Notes: generated by a model from the letters alone, not told the origin. Counted from the first letter of the stretch, positions 32,747 to 41,384 are shown. The stretch: 64,000 nt of DNA from Microbacterium sp. zg-Y1090 (GCF_030246945.1 NZ_CP126742.1:1054001-1118000); one strand, 5' to 3'. Program-made: numbers and translations.

Positions 32747-33373
32747 GTGGAACTGTCGCCCCGCGAACACGGGCCCATCTCCATCAGGTTGGTGCGCTCG
32801 CGCGATGCGCGCGTGCTGCAGCAGGAGCTGCTGAGCAACCGTGAGTGGCTGCGGCCCTGGGAGGCGACCAGCCCCGACGGCCCGACCTCGTTCGACATGC
32901 GCCTGGGCGTGCGCCGCCTGCTGCAGCAGTACCGCGACGGCGCAGGCGTGCCGCTTGTCATGGAGTACGAGGGCGAGATCGCCGGCCAGCTGAACGTGTG
33001 GGGGATCGCGCGCGGGTCGCTCTCGTCGGCGACCATCGGGTACTGGGTCAGCCGGCGGTTCGCCGGCCGGGACATCACGCCGACGTCGGTCGCCCTGGCG
33101 ACGGACCTGAGCTTCGGCGAACTCGGGCTCCACCGCATGGAGATCTGCATCCGCCCGGAGAACCGGGCGAGCCTGCGGGTCGTGGAGAAGCTCGGATTTC
33201 GGTACGAAGGTCTGCGCCGACGGTTCATCCACATCGACGGGGACTGGCGCGACCACTACGCGTTCGCGCTGGTGCGCGAAGAGGTGCCGGAGGGTGTGCT
33301 GCGGCGCTGGGTGAACGGCGCAGCCCCGCAGGATGCCGCGGCGATTCCGCCGTCCGACCGCCTTCCCGCCTGA
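32747..33373 (+). CDS. GNAT N-acetyltransferase, RimJ-like
   Basis: A 208-residue GNAT protein; acetyl-CoA motif A is around GYWVSRRFAGRDITPTSVAL (Gly/Ala variant of QxxGxA), followed by LHRMEICIRPENRASLRVVEKLGF, which is characteristic of the RimJ/RimL branch acetylating protein N-termini. GTG start at 32747 with GAGGGGG upstream. Probably cotranscribed with galU. Confidence 0.88.
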   Translation: MELSPREHGPISIRLVRSRDARVLQQELLSNREWLRPWEATSPDGPTSFDMRLGVRRLLQQYRDGAGVPLVMEYEGEIAGQLNVWGIARGSLSSATIGYWVSRRFAGRDITPTSVALATDLSFGELGLHRMEICIRPENRASLRVVEKLGFRYEGLRRRFIHIDGDWRDHYAFALVREEVPEGVLRRWVNGAAPQDAAAIPPSDRLPA

Positions 33374-33458
33374 AACTTTCACCTTCTGGTCGAAGGTCAG
33401 ACTGCGACACGCGCAGAAGAGCGCGTGCGGACGGCCCTGATCGCATACCGTGGTCGGC

Positions 33459-34541
33459 ATGGGTGGGCAGGTATTGGGTGGAGGCGTGATCGTCGCCGTC
33501 GCCGTCGCGCTCTGGCTGATCTACCTGCTGCCGTCCTGGTACAGCCGCTACCAGTACGAGGCCGCGGAGCGCAACGCACTGCGGATGAACCGCGCACTGC
33601 GCGTGCTCGCCGAGACCAGCGAGGCGCCGGAGGAGATGCGGCTGGAACTCAACGCGCGCACCGCCCTGGCGCAGCAGCGGCTGGCCCGCCAGGCCCTCGC
33701 CGAACGGGAGCAGGCGTCGCTGCAGACCGCCCGCGCCGAGCTGGTCGTGGCCAAGGAACGATCCCGCGCCGAGGTGGAGGCCGCCAAGGAGCGCGCCCGC
33801 GTCGAGGCGGAGGTCGCCCGCGCCGAAGCCGAGGCCGCCAAGGAGCGAGCCCGCGCCGACGCAGAGTACGCCCGTGCCGAGGCCGTCGTCGCGAGGGAGC
33901 GCGCCCGCGCCCACGCCGCAGCAGCCCAGGAACGTGCCCGCGCCGAAGCGGCCGCCGCCCGTGCGCTGCCCGCCGCCCGTCGCGCCCGCGCGCGTCGCCG
34001 CGCCCGTCTCGTCACGAGCGTCCTCGCCCTCGCCGGCATCGTCATGGCCGGGTGGGGTGGGCTGGTGCTCGCCGTCACCGGAACGACCACGCTGCTCGCC
34101 ATCGGTGCCACGACCACCGTTGCCTGCGCGCTGCTGCTCGTGCGCATGGCGCGGGTCGGCGCCCGCGCCGGCATGCGGGCAGGCGTGCGGACCGTCGTCG
34201 CGTCCGAGCCGTCCCTCGCCGCCGTCGCCACTTCGCTGCAGGACGTGTCACTCGCGGACGAGCGCGCCTGGATGCCGCGTGAGCTGCCGCGCCCGCTCAC
34301 GGCATCCGCCGGCTCACGTGCCGCCGCGGCCCTGGACGCGGCAGCGGCCCAGGACGCACTGCGCCAGGCGGCGCTGGAGGAGGCCATGCGCGAGCGCGCC
34401 GAACGCGCCGCCCCGCCCTCGATCACCGCGGCACGTGCGGCACGCACGACGCAGGCGCCGTTCGCCGGTCGGGCTGCAGACGACGCCGAGATCGAAGCCC
34501 ACGTGCGCGACCTGCTGACCCGTCGCGCGTCGGGGCAGTAA
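33459..34541 (+). CDS. membrane protein with long Ala/Arg/Glu coiled coil
   Basis: A 360-residue protein. One N-terminal span (about 4-24, VIVAVAVALWLIYLLPSW), a charged helical region with a repeated KERARxEAxxARAEA-type heptad unit (about 60-180), a basic cluster (ARRARARRRARL), two more spans (about 188-230), and an Ala/Glu-rich C-terminal tail. ATG 33459 is supported by TACCGT 7 nt upstream; GTG 33450 is possible. Position after galU-rimJ mirrors a mycobacterial membrane protein of unknown function. No enzymatic motif is visible. Confidence 0.7.
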   Translation: MGGQVLGGGVIVAVAVALWLIYLLPSWYSRYQYEAAERNALRMNRALRVLAETSEAPEEMRLELNARTALAQQRLARQALAEREQASLQTARAELVVAKERSRAEVEAAKERARVEAEVARAEAEAAKERARADAEYARAEAVVARERARAHAAAAQERARAEAAAARALPAARRARARRRARLVTSVLALAGIVMAGWGGLVLAVTGTTTLLAIGATTTVACALLLVRMARVGARAGMRAGVRTVVASEPSLAAVATSLQDVSLADERAWMPRELPRPLTASAGSRAAAALDAAAAQDALRQAALEEAMRERAERAAPPSITAARAARTTQAPFAGRAADDAEIEAHVRDLLTRRASGQ

Positions 34542-34651
34542 CGCCCGACTGCTCATCGTCGCGACTCTGCCGGACGGCGGGAACGCTGTCGCTCAGGCCG
34601 TTCGCGGTTCCGGACCGGTCTCGTGATCGTGATAGTGTTGCTGAGGTTCAT

Positions 34652-34724
34652 GGGCCTGTGGCGCAGTTGGTAGCGCGCTTCGTTCGCAATGAAGAGGTCA
34701 GGGGTTCGAATCCCCTCAGGTCCA
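34652..34724 (+). tRNA. tRNA-Ala (anticodon CGC)
   Basis: A 73-nt cloverleaf: acceptor GGGCCTG/CAGGTCC with the alanine identity pair G3-T70, D arm GCGC-AGTTGGTA-GCGC, anticodon stem CTTCG/TGAAG with loop TTCGCAA (CGC reads GCG codons), T arm AGGGGTTCGAATCCCCT, discriminator A. The 3' CCA is not fully encoded (A-CC-G). A strong terminator follows at once. Confidence 0.96.
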
Positions 34725-34729
34725 CCGAA

Positions 34730-34762
34730 GAAGCCCCGAGATCACAGCGATCTCGGGGCTTC
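34730..34762 (+). terminator. terminator after tRNA-Ala
   Basis: GAAGCCCCGAGATC and GATCTCGGGGCTTC form a perfect 14-bp stem with a 5-nt loop, starting 5 nt after the tRNA. It is followed by a weak pyrimidine tract (CGCTTTCC). Confidence 0.85.
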
Positions 34763-34866
34763 CGCTTTCCGCCGCGGCATGCGCAAGCGGTCGGGCGCGG
34801 CGTTTTGGTGGAGGGCACGAGGCCGGGGACACTGGAAGATGCTCCAGAAAGGTCGTCGTACCCGAC

Positions 34867-36981
34867 ATGACTCACATCCGCGTCTGCGCCCCCGCTCCCG
34901 CTGAGATCACCGATCTCGGCTCCGGCAACGTCACCGTCACCCGTCGCTGGGTCGCGGTCGACGGCGAGCCGGTCTTCCCGCTGACCGGCGAGGTGCACTT
35001 CTCCCGCCTGCCCCGCGCGCAGTGGGACGACACGCTGCGCCGCGTGCGCGCCGCAGGCATCACCCACGTCGCCTCGTACGTGCTGTGGAACCACCACGAG
35101 CCCACCCGCGGCGAGGTGTCGTTCGACGACGGCCTCGACCTCGGCGCGTTCCTCCGCGCCGCGCGCAGCCACGGCCTCGAGATCGTGCTGCGCATCGGCC
35201 CCTACGCCCACGCCGAGACCCGCCACGGCGGCCTGCCCGACTGGATCGCCGAGTCCGGCATGGCGGTGCGCACCGACGACCCGGCCTACCTCGCCGAGGT
35301 TGAGCGGTGGTACACCCTCATCGAGGAGCAGGTGCGCGGCATCCCCCTGTTCGCCGTGCAGGTCGACAACGAGCTGTACGACCAGCCGCAGCACCTGAGT
35401 ACCCTCCGCACCATCGCCGAGCGGGTCGGGTTCGCCGCGCCGCTCTGGGTCGCCACGGGCTGGGGCGCCGCCGACCTGCCCGACGACGTGCTGCCGGTGT
35501 TCGGCGGCTATTCCGACTCGTTCTGGATCGAAGCCTCCGATGTGCGGGACCTGCGCAGCGAGAGCAATTTCTACCCATCGGCACGCCGCGACGACGACGG
35601 CATCGGCGCCGACCACCGCACCGGCGAGCCCGGCGAGGCGCGCGACTACGACCTGCCGTTCGCGACGTGCGAGATCGGCGCGGGCATGGTGGCCGCCTAT
35701 CACCGGCGCCCGATCGTGACCGCCGACGACATCGACGCGCTCACCCTCGCCAAGCTCGCCTCGGGCAGCGTCTGGCAGGGCTATTACATGTTCTCCGACG
35801 GCCGCAACCCGCGCGCCGGGCTGCAGGAGGCCCACGCCACCGGCGAGCCGAACGACTTCACCGACATCTCGTACGACTTCGGCGCCCCGCTGACCGTCGA
35901 CGGGATGCCACGCGAGAGCTGGCGCCGCCTGCGCCGCCAGCACCTGCTGCTGCACCGGTGGGGTGCGCAACTGGCCGACATGCCCGCGAGCTTCCCCGAC
36001 GACGCGCCCGCCGTGCCCGACACCGCGGGCCTGCGCTGGTCGGTGCGCTCCGACGGGACCGCAGGCTTCGTGTTCGTCATCAACCACCAGCCGGGGGTCA
36101 CCCTGCCCGCGCACGACGACGTCGCGTTCACCGTGACGACGGATGCCGGCGACGTGACCTTCCCGCCCGTGCACATCCCGTCGGACAGCGCCTTCCTGTG
36201 GCCGTTCGGCGTGCGCGTCGGCGGCGTCGTGCTCGACTGGGCGACCGGACAGCCGCTCACCGAGGTGATCTGGCGGGACGCGCCGCTGCTCGTCCTGAGC
36301 GAGACGGCCGGCATCCCGGTGCGCTGGCAGACGGACGCCGACACGCGCGAGGTGGCGTTCGACGGACCCGGCGCGCTCTTCGAACTCGTGCGCGACGGCG
36401 GCATCGGCGCCCGCGTGCTGGTGCTTTCGGAGGCCGACGGATTGCGTTTCGGGCTGAGCGGCGGCGTGCCCGTGCTCGCCGACGGTGTCGTGGCCGACGA
36501 CCGGGTCGAACTGTTCGCCGCCGGCGACGTGCTGCGCCTCGGCGCGACCGGGTGGGAGAAGGCCGGCGAGGGTGCCCCCGCCGTGAGCGAGGCGACCGTC
36601 ACGACGGTGCGCGCGGCCGGCACACCGCCCGAGCGGCACGCGGCCCCGAACGGGCGCGCCTCGATCCCGACCGACTGGAGCGGTGCCGCGCAGGTGGCCC
36701 TGGACCTCCCCGACGACCCCGACGGCACGCTGGTCATCGAGTGGGAGGGCGACGTCGCGCGTGCCTGGCTGGGCGAGCGGCTGCTGTCCGATGCGATCTA
36801 CCGTGGCGAGCCGTGGCGGATCGGCCCGCACGAGCGGCGCGGCGCGCAGCGCATCGCGGTGGAGATCCTGCCCCCGCACCCCGAGGCCCACGTGCTCATC
36901 GGGCACGGGCGCGTGCCGACCCGCACCGAGGTGCGCGCGGCTCGGCTCGAGACGCCCGCGACGGTGCTGCTGCCGCGCTGA
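34867..36981 (+). CDS. GH35-type beta-galactosidase/glycosidase
   Basis: A 704-residue glycoside hydrolase. The N-terminal barrel has EVHFSRLPRAQWDDTLRRV and ASYVLWNHHEPTRGE, characteristic of GH35; the acid/base is Glu169 in VQVDNELYD and the nucleophile is Glu269 in TCEIGAGM. C-terminal beta domains follow (about 380-704). No signal peptide, so it is cytoplasmic. The ATG at 34867 is preceded by GAAAGGTCGTCG. No sugar transporter is adjacent. Substrate could be a beta-galactoside or another beta-glycoside. Confidence 0.85.
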   Translation: MTHIRVCAPAPAEITDLGSGNVTVTRRWVAVDGEPVFPLTGEVHFSRLPRAQWDDTLRRVRAAGITHVASYVLWNHHEPTRGEVSFDDGLDLGAFLRAARSHGLEIVLRIGPYAHAETRHGGLPDWIAESGMAVRTDDPAYLAEVERWYTLIEEQVRGIPLFAVQVDNELYDQPQHLSTLRTIAERVGFAAPLWVATGWGAADLPDDVLPVFGGYSDSFWIEASDVRDLRSESNFYPSARRDDDGIGADHRTGEPGEARDYDLPFATCEIGAGMVAAYHRRPIVTADDIDALTLAKLASGSVWQGYYMFSDGRNPRAGLQEAHATGEPNDFTDISYDFGAPLTVDGMPRESWRRLRRQHLLLHRWGAQLADMPASFPDDAPAVPDTAGLRWSVRSDGTAGFVFVINHQPGVTLPAHDDVAFTVTTDAGDVTFPPVHIPSDSAFLWPFGVRVGGVVLDWATGQPLTEVIWRDAPLLVLSETAGIPVRWQTDADTREVAFDGPGALFELVRDGGIGARVLVLSEADGLRFGLSGGVPVLADGVVADDRVELFAAGDVLRLGATGWEKAGEGAPAVSEATVTTVRAAGTPPERHAAPNGRASIPTDWSGAAQVALDLPDDPDGTLVIEWEGDVARAWLGERLLSDAIYRGEPWRIGPHERRGAQRIAVEILPPHPEAHVLIGHGRVPTRTEVRAARLETPATVLLPR

Positions 36982-37051
36982 CGCGCGCTGCCGATCCGGG
37001 CGCCGGGACCGCGCGCGTGCGGACGCGCTGCGTCTGCTGCGCGGCCGGCGC

Positions 37052-37132
37052 GCACAACGTCGCTGATTCGTGAGTTCCCGACGGTATCGCGCCCTCAACC
37101 GGTGGTTCCGGGAGACATCGGCGACGTTGTGC
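37052..37132. repeat. inverted-repeat element, copy 1
   Basis: GCACAACGTCGC (37052-37063) faces GCGACGTTGTGC (37121-37132), a perfect 12-bp pair 57 nt apart in a gap with no gene. A second, nearly same-sized element starts 199 bp further on. Confidence 0.75.
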
Positions 37133-37250
37133 ACGCACTCGAACGGTGCCGGTGCGGTGGGGACTGCGACTCCGGCTGGGTGGCGGGTGGCGGGTGGCGC
37201 ACGGCCGCGCGGCGACACGGCCGGACCGCGCGGCTCCGCGGGGCAGGCGT

Positions 37251-37332
37251 GCGCAACGTCGCGGAACCGCGTGCGTGTGAACGGATATCGGCCCGGAGCC
37301 GGGGGTGGCGACGCGGAACCGCGACGTTGTGC
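37251..37332. repeat. inverted-repeat element, copy 2
   Basis: GCGCAACGTCGC (37251-37262) faces GCGACGTTGTGC (37321-37332). The arms extend inward with GCGGAACCGCG on the left and GCGGAACCGC on the right. The whole gap 36982-37393 (412 nt) contains only these two elements and GC-rich filler. Confidence 0.75.
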
Positions 37333-37393
37333 ACGCGGCGCGGAGCGGGTCGGCGCTGGCCCGCGGCACGCGCAGCGGTGCCCGTGATCGGCG

Positions 37394-38134
37394 CTAGACG
37401 ACGCCGGTGGTGTCCAACAGCAGGCCTACCGCCCACGTGGCGCCGAGCGCCAGCGCACCGCCCAGCACCGTGCGGGTCATCGCCCGCAGCGCCGGCGCCC
37501 CACTGATGCGGGCGGCGACGGCACCGGTGATCGCCAGGGCGATCAGCACGGTGACGAAGGTCACCGGCACCCGCCACGCGGCCGGCGGCAGCAGGATCGC
37601 CGCCATCGGCAGGATCGACCCCACCACGAACGCGATGCCCGAGGTGAACGCCGCCGCCCACGGGCTCACGACCCCCTCGCGGCTGATCGCGAACTCCGCC
37701 TCGAGATGTGAGCCGAGGGCATCGTGCTCGGTGAGCTCGCGGGCGACCTGCCTGGCCGTCGGCTCCGACAGGCCACGGTCGCGGTAGACGGCGGTGAGCT
37801 GGTCCAGCTCGTCGTCGGGGGTATCGCGCAGCTCCCGCTTCTCGCGTTCGATCAGCGCCCGCTCGGTGTCGCTCTGACTGCTCACCGAGACGTACTCGCC
37901 GACGGCCATCGAGATGGCCCCGCCGATGAGGGCCGCCGCGCCCGCGGTGATGACGTGCGACGACTGGGCGTTCGCACCGGCGACGCCGACGACGACGGCC
38001 GCGACCGACACGATGCCGTCGTTCGCCCCGAGCACGCCCGCACGCAGCCGGTTCAGCCGCGAGGCGAGAGCGCTGCCGCCGCTCTGAGCGCCGCCGCTCT
38101 GAGCGCCGCCGCCGCTCGGATCCGATGAGCTCAT
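37394..38134 (-). CDS. VIT1/CCC1-type iron/manganese transporter
   Basis: A 246-residue VIT-family membrane protein with five predicted spans: LRAGVLGANDGIVSVAAVVV opens TM1, ITAGAAALIGGAISMAVGEYVSVSSQSDTE is the family signature containing the metal-binding residues, then a cytoplasmic Glu/Arg-rich metal-binding domain (LIEREKRELRDTPDDEL) and three C-terminal spans. It exports or sequesters Fe2+/Mn2+. The N-terminus has a Gly/Ser/Gln repeat (GGAQSGGAQSGG) encoded by duplicated GCGCCGCCGCTCTGA-type units. ATG 38134 is chosen over 38143. Confidence 0.87.
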   Translation of the reverse strand: MSSSDPSGGGAQSGGAQSGGSALASRLNRLRAGVLGANDGIVSVAAVVVGVAGANAQSSHVITAGAAALIGGAISMAVGEYVSVSSQSDTERALIEREKRELRDTPDDELDQLTAVYRDRGLSEPTARQVARELTEHDALGSHLEAEFAISREGVVSPWAAAFTSGIAFVVGSILPMAAILLPPAAWRVPVTFVTVLIALAITGAVAARISGAPALRAMTRTVLGGALALGATWAVGLLLDTTGVV

Positions 38135-38238
38135 GGGGCACACCCTGGCACGAGCGGCGACGCCGAGGAAGACCCCGCGTCCTCAGCTCAGTGCCGGCTC
38201 GTGCCGACCGACGACGCCGAGGAGCGACCCCTGCGCCT

Positions 38239-39312
38239 TCAGGTCAGTGCGGCCTCGCGCCGACCCGCGGCCAGGCGCTGGGCGGCGAGATCCTCGGCGG
38301 CGGCCAGCGGCGTGACGCCGCGGGCGTCGGCATCCTCGAAGATGTGCCGCAGCGTGTCGCCGATCTGCGAGACCCGCTCGAAGATCTCCGCCCGGCTGCC
38401 GGTGTGCTTCGCCGCCATGTCGAGGTAGATGACGCCGCCCGCGTTCACGACGAAGTCCGGGGTGTACAGGATGCCGCGCGCGGCGAGCCGCTCAGCACCC
38501 TCGTGCGCGGCGAGCGGGTTGTTGGCGGGGCCGCAGACGGCCGCGGCGTCGAGCGCGTCGATGACGTCGTCGGTGAGCAGACCGCCGATGCCGGCAGGCA
38601 CGAAGACGTCGGCAGGGACGCGGTGCTCGGTGCCGGGCTCGACCCAGGCAGCGCCCAGCTCGGCAGCGAGGTGGCGCTTGGCAGGATTGACGTCGGTGAC
38701 CGTGAGGCGGGCGCCCTCGGCGGACAGACGCACCGCCAGTCGGCTGCCGACCTGGCCGAGGCCCGAGACGGTGATGCGGCGGCCCGCGACGTCGGGGGAG
38801 CCGGTGACCCGCTCGAGCGTGGCCCGCAGCGACTCGTAGACGCCGAGACTCGTGGGGCCGGCCGGCTCGCCTGATCCGCCGACGGCGTCGGGCAGTCCGA
38901 CGACGTGCTCGGTGCGCTCCGAGACGATGAGCATGTCGGCGGTCGTCGAGCCGACGTCTTCGGCGGTGCGGTAGCCGCCGTCGAGCGACTCCACCGCGTC
39001 GCCGAGGTCGAGGAAGGCCGCGCGCCGCTGGTCGGGCGCGAGCACGGTGCCGGGTCGCAGGCCGATCACGGCCTTGCCCCCGCCGGCGTCGAGGCCGGCT
39101 GCGGCGTTCTTCAGCGTCATCGCGGCGGACAGCCGCAGCGCGTCGCCGAGGGCGTCGCTCCAGTGCGGGTAGGTCCACAGCCGGGCACCGCCGAGGGCGG
39201 GGCCGAGAACGGACGAGTGCAGGGCGACCGCGAGGAACAGGCCACTGCGCCGCCCCGTGATCACCTCCACCCGCTCGTGGGTGACATCGGGCAGGGGCAG
39301 GGTGGTGCTCAT
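38239..39312 (-). CDS. leucine/valine dehydrogenase-type amino-acid dehydrogenase
   Basis: A 357-residue Glu/Leu/Phe/Val dehydrogenase, oxidatively deaminating branched-chain amino acids with NAD. Visible: GPALGGARLW, catalytic Lys in AGLDAGGGKAVIG (about 75-87), ALGRDVESLDGGYRTAEDVG-like segment, and the Rossmann loop VSGLGQVGSRLA near 185. The N-terminal domain is a little shorter than in Bacillus LeuDH. ATG 39312 follows GAAGAGGAA. Monocistronic. Confidence 0.87.
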   Translation of the reverse strand: MSTTLPLPDVTHERVEVITGRRSGLFLAVALHSSVLGPALGGARLWTYPHWSDALGDALRLSAAMTLKNAAAGLDAGGGKAVIGLRPGTVLAPDQRRAAFLDLGDAVESLDGGYRTAEDVGSTTADMLIVSERTEHVVGLPDAVGGSGEPAGPTSLGVYESLRATLERVTGSPDVAGRRITVSGLGQVGSRLAVRLSAEGARLTVTDVNPAKRHLAAELGAAWVEPGTEHRVPADVFVPAGIGGLLTDDVIDALDAAAVCGPANNPLAAHEGAERLAARGILYTPDFVVNAGGVIYLDMAAKHTGSRAEIFERVSQIGDTLRHIFEDADARGVTPLAAAEDLAAQRLAAGRREAALT

Positions 39313-39424
39313 GGCGTTCCTCTTCCGGCGGGCCTCGTGGGCTGCACTCCGGGAACCGCGGCGTTGCGGCATCCCGCCCCCCATTGTGCCCCACCGCGCC
39401 CGGGGGGACGAGGGGCGGCGGCGA

Positions 39425-39868
39425 TCACTTGCCCCAGGCGACCACCCGCGTCGGTGTGAACTCCACCCGCGTGGTGAAGGTCTGCCCGAACTGGTCCAGC
39501 GGCATGCCGTACGCCGCGATCGCCGCGCGATACTTCTCCTCGTACGGCTCCCGGTGCTGCTGCAGCCACGCCGAGGCGCCGTTCGGCTCGAGGCGCACGT
39601 CGCCGTGCAGCACGACGATGTCATCGCCGAACGCCCCGCCGGAGTCGAGGTGCAGCACGGCCTGCGACCCGCGCTCCAGGTGTCGCACCTTGAGGGTGTC
39701 GGGTTCGCTGAGGATCGTGATCACCCCGTCATGCCACAAGAACCACACGGGGGCCGGATGCGGCCGTCCCTCACGGGAGGTCGTCACCAGCCAGGCGATG
39801 AGATCGGTGCCCAGACGCGTGCGCGCCATCGCGTGGGCCGGATTGTCGACGTCGAACAGATCAGCCAT
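39425..39868 (-). CDS. PPOX-class (F420/FMN) oxidoreductase, Rv3369-like
   Basis: A 147-residue split-barrel protein; RLGTDLIAWLVTTSREGRPH, APVWFLWHDGVITILSEPDT and RVEFTPTRVVAWGK are typical of the TIGR03667-type PPOX proteins that bind F420 or a flavin. The substrate is unknown. ATG at 39868 has TAGAGT 6 nt upstream and no ribosome-binding site. It is divergent from the YbaK-like gene with only 22 bp between start codons. Confidence 0.85.
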   Translation of the reverse strand: MADLFDVDNPAHAMARTRLGTDLIAWLVTTSREGRPHPAPVWFLWHDGVITILSEPDTLKVRHLERGSQAVLHLDSGGAFGDDIVVLHGDVRLEPNGASAWLQQHREPYEEKYRAAIAAYGMPLDQFGQTFTTRVEFTPTRVVAWGK

Positions 39869-39890
39869 GGGCCGACTCTAGGCTAGGGCT
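39869..39890. promoter_or_regulatory. two interlocked divergent leaderless promoters
   Basis: The 22-bp gap between the start codons holds TAGAGT (minus, 6 nt from ATG 39868) and TAGGCT (plus, 6 nt from GTG 39891), overlapping or abutting in the sequence ACTCTAGGCTAGGGCT. Each -35 region must lie inside the opposite gene's first codons, so the two promoters should interfere. Confidence 0.6.
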
Positions 39891-40367
39891 GTGACAGCGC
39901 ACCTCCCTCCTCGCAGCAGGCTCGTGCACGACGCGCTCCGCGCCGCGGGAATACCCGGCGAGATCGTCGTGCTTCCCGACTCCGCCGCCACCGCCGCGCA
40001 GGCCGCCGCCGCACTCGGAGTCGAGGTCGGCGCGATCGCGAACAGTCTCGTGTTCTGGTCCGACGGCGAACCTCTGCTGGTGATGACCAGCGGCGCCCAC
40101 CGCGTCGACACGACCGCGCTCGCCGAACGGCTGGGACGGCAGAGCATCGAACGTGCGACGGCGCAGCAGGTGCGCGATGCCACCGGCCAGGCGATCGGCG
40201 GCGTCGCCCCCACCGGCCACCCGGCACCGCTTCCCACGGTCGTGGACGAGGCGCTGTCGACCTATCCCGAGATCTGGGCGGCCGCCGGCACCCCGCACAC
40301 CGTCTTCCCCCTCACCTTCGACCAGCTGGTCGCTCTGACCGGCGGCAGGGTCGCGCGGGTCGACTGA
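39891..40367 (+). CDS. YbaK/EbsC-type aminoacyl-tRNA deacylase-like protein
   Basis: A 158-residue YbaK/ProX-type protein that hydrolyses misacylated tRNA. Family features: AIANSLVFWSDGEPLLVMTSG (catalytic Lys of YbaK replaced by the N-S-L-V-F pattern), HRVD, GVAPTGHPAP and VDEALSTYPEIWAAAGTPH. The normally conserved Lys of INS/YbaK (SIVF-K) is not obvious, so activity may be altered. GTG 39891 is leaderless (TAGGCT 6 nt upstream). Confidence 0.85.
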   Translation: MTAHLPPRSRLVHDALRAAGIPGEIVVLPDSAATAAQAAAALGVEVGAIANSLVFWSDGEPLLVMTSGAHRVDTTALAERLGRQSIERATAQQVRDATGQAIGGVAPTGHPAPLPTVVDEALSTYPEIWAAAGTPHTVFPLTFDQLVALTGGRVARVD

Positions 40368-40445
40368 CCGCCCGGCCTCACGCCCCTGCTTCGATCTGCA
40401 GGCACACGATCGCCGCGGCCGCCGACCAGGCCTGCGGCCGGCACG

Positions 40446-40553
40446 CGGCCGGAGCTGGTCGCGGAGGCCGTGCTCGACCACCTCGTCTCCGGTGCGACCC
40501 CCGGCGGGAGACTCATCCTCCCGGAGCTGGTGGTGCGTACCGCGGTGGTCTGA
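40446..40553 (+). pseudogene. C-terminal remnant of a LacI-family regulator
   Basis: Thirty-five codons plus stop read RPELVAEAVLDHLVSG then ILPELVVRTAVV, the typical end of LacI/GalR effector domains (LVSG...P..I.LP.ELVVR). No upstream LacI sequence is in frame; the flanking 70 nt (40370-40445) have no convincing similarity. A deletion relic. Confidence 0.6.
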
Positions 40554-40569
40554 GCGGCACCCGCAGGGC

Positions 40570-41037
40570 TCACCGAGGTGAGTCGAAGGTCCACGCGTCG
40601 GGGTCCAGCGCAGAGGCGACGTCCCAGTCGTCCTGATCCCACGTGAAGGTCGCCACGGCACAGGTGGGCATGTGCGCGATCTCCGGCGCCAGGCGGCCGG
40701 CCAGCGCGCTCATGCCCGGGTCGTGGGCGACGAGGAGGACGGATGCCACGCCCTGCGTCGCCGCGGTGCGCAGCAGCTCGTCGGCCCCGGCGCCGTACAG
40801 CTCGTCGCGCAGGAGCGGGGCGAGGCCGAAGCGATCGGCGAAGATCTCTGCCGTGGTGCGCGCGCGCAGCGCGGTGGAGGCGACGATCAGATCCGGGGCG
40901 AAACCGCTGTCGGCCAACCGCGCCGCCATGACGGGCGCGTCGCGCAGACCGCGGGGATTCAGCGGCCGATCGTGATCGGGCAGGCCGGGGTCACCCCAGT
41001 CGCTCTTGGCGTGGCGCACCAGCGCGAGGCGGATCAC
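40570..41037 (-). CDS. SixA-type histidine phosphatase
   Basis: A 155-residue histidine phosphatase: catalytic RHAKSDW near residue 8-14 (RHG-type motif, phospho-His), Arg in RARTTAEIF, and VAHDPGM with the second His. SixA-like enzymes dephosphorylate phosphohistidine proteins or small metabolites. GTG 41037 overlaps the stop of the cyclotransferase-like gene in GTGA. Confidence 0.88.
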   Translation of the reverse strand: MIRLALVRHAKSDWGDPGLPDHDRPLNPRGLRDAPVMAARLADSGFAPDLIVASTALRARTTAEIFADRFGLAPLLRDELYGAGADELLRTAATQGVASVLLVAHDPGMSALAGRLAPEIAHMPTCAVATFTWDQDDWDVASALDPDAWTFDSPR

Positions 41038-41384
41038 GGCTGCGCCGCCAGGTACACCCACGCGAGCCGACCGCTGGCGAGGGTCACCGCCAGGCGGTGG
41101 AACAGCGGGGAGACGAGCTCGTCGGCCGCCTCCAGTTCGAGGTCGCTCAGGTGCAGCACCTGTCCGGTCACCTTGTCGCGCGGGTCGCCGGTCATCCGCA
41201 GCAGCCGCTGCGGGATGGGACCGAGCCGCTCCACGATCTCGGGGTCGAGTCGCTCGGCCACCTCGGTCGCATAGCCCGGCAGCATGTCCGGCTCACCGTG
41301 CAGCACGCGGCCGAAGGTGTCGCGTTGCAGGTCGAGCACGTCGAGCGTGCCATAGCTGAACAGCAGCTCACCGGGGTCGCCCAT
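41034..41384 (-). CDS. gamma-glutamylcyclotransferase-like (AIG2-type) protein
   Basis: A 116-residue AIG2/GGCT-fold protein with the diagnostic LFSYGTL near residue 8-14 and the general-acid region in DLELEAADELVSPLFHRL (Glu). It is shorter than full GGCTs. ATG 41384 has TACCCT 6 nt upstream (leaderless). It is coupled to the SixA gene by a 4-nt overlap; biochemical role unknown. Confidence 0.78.
   Translation of the reverse strand: MGDPGELLFSYGTLDVLDLQRDTFGRVLHGEPDMLPGYATEVAERLDPEIVERLGPIPQRLLRMTGDPRDKVTGQVLHLSDLELEAADELVSPLFHRLAVTLASGRLAWVYLAAQP

Noticed and set aside
37052..37332. Inverted pairs as rho-independent terminators for the GH35 or VIT genes.
   Set aside because: The 12-bp arms are 57-58 nt apart and lack U-runs; better described as REP-like elements.
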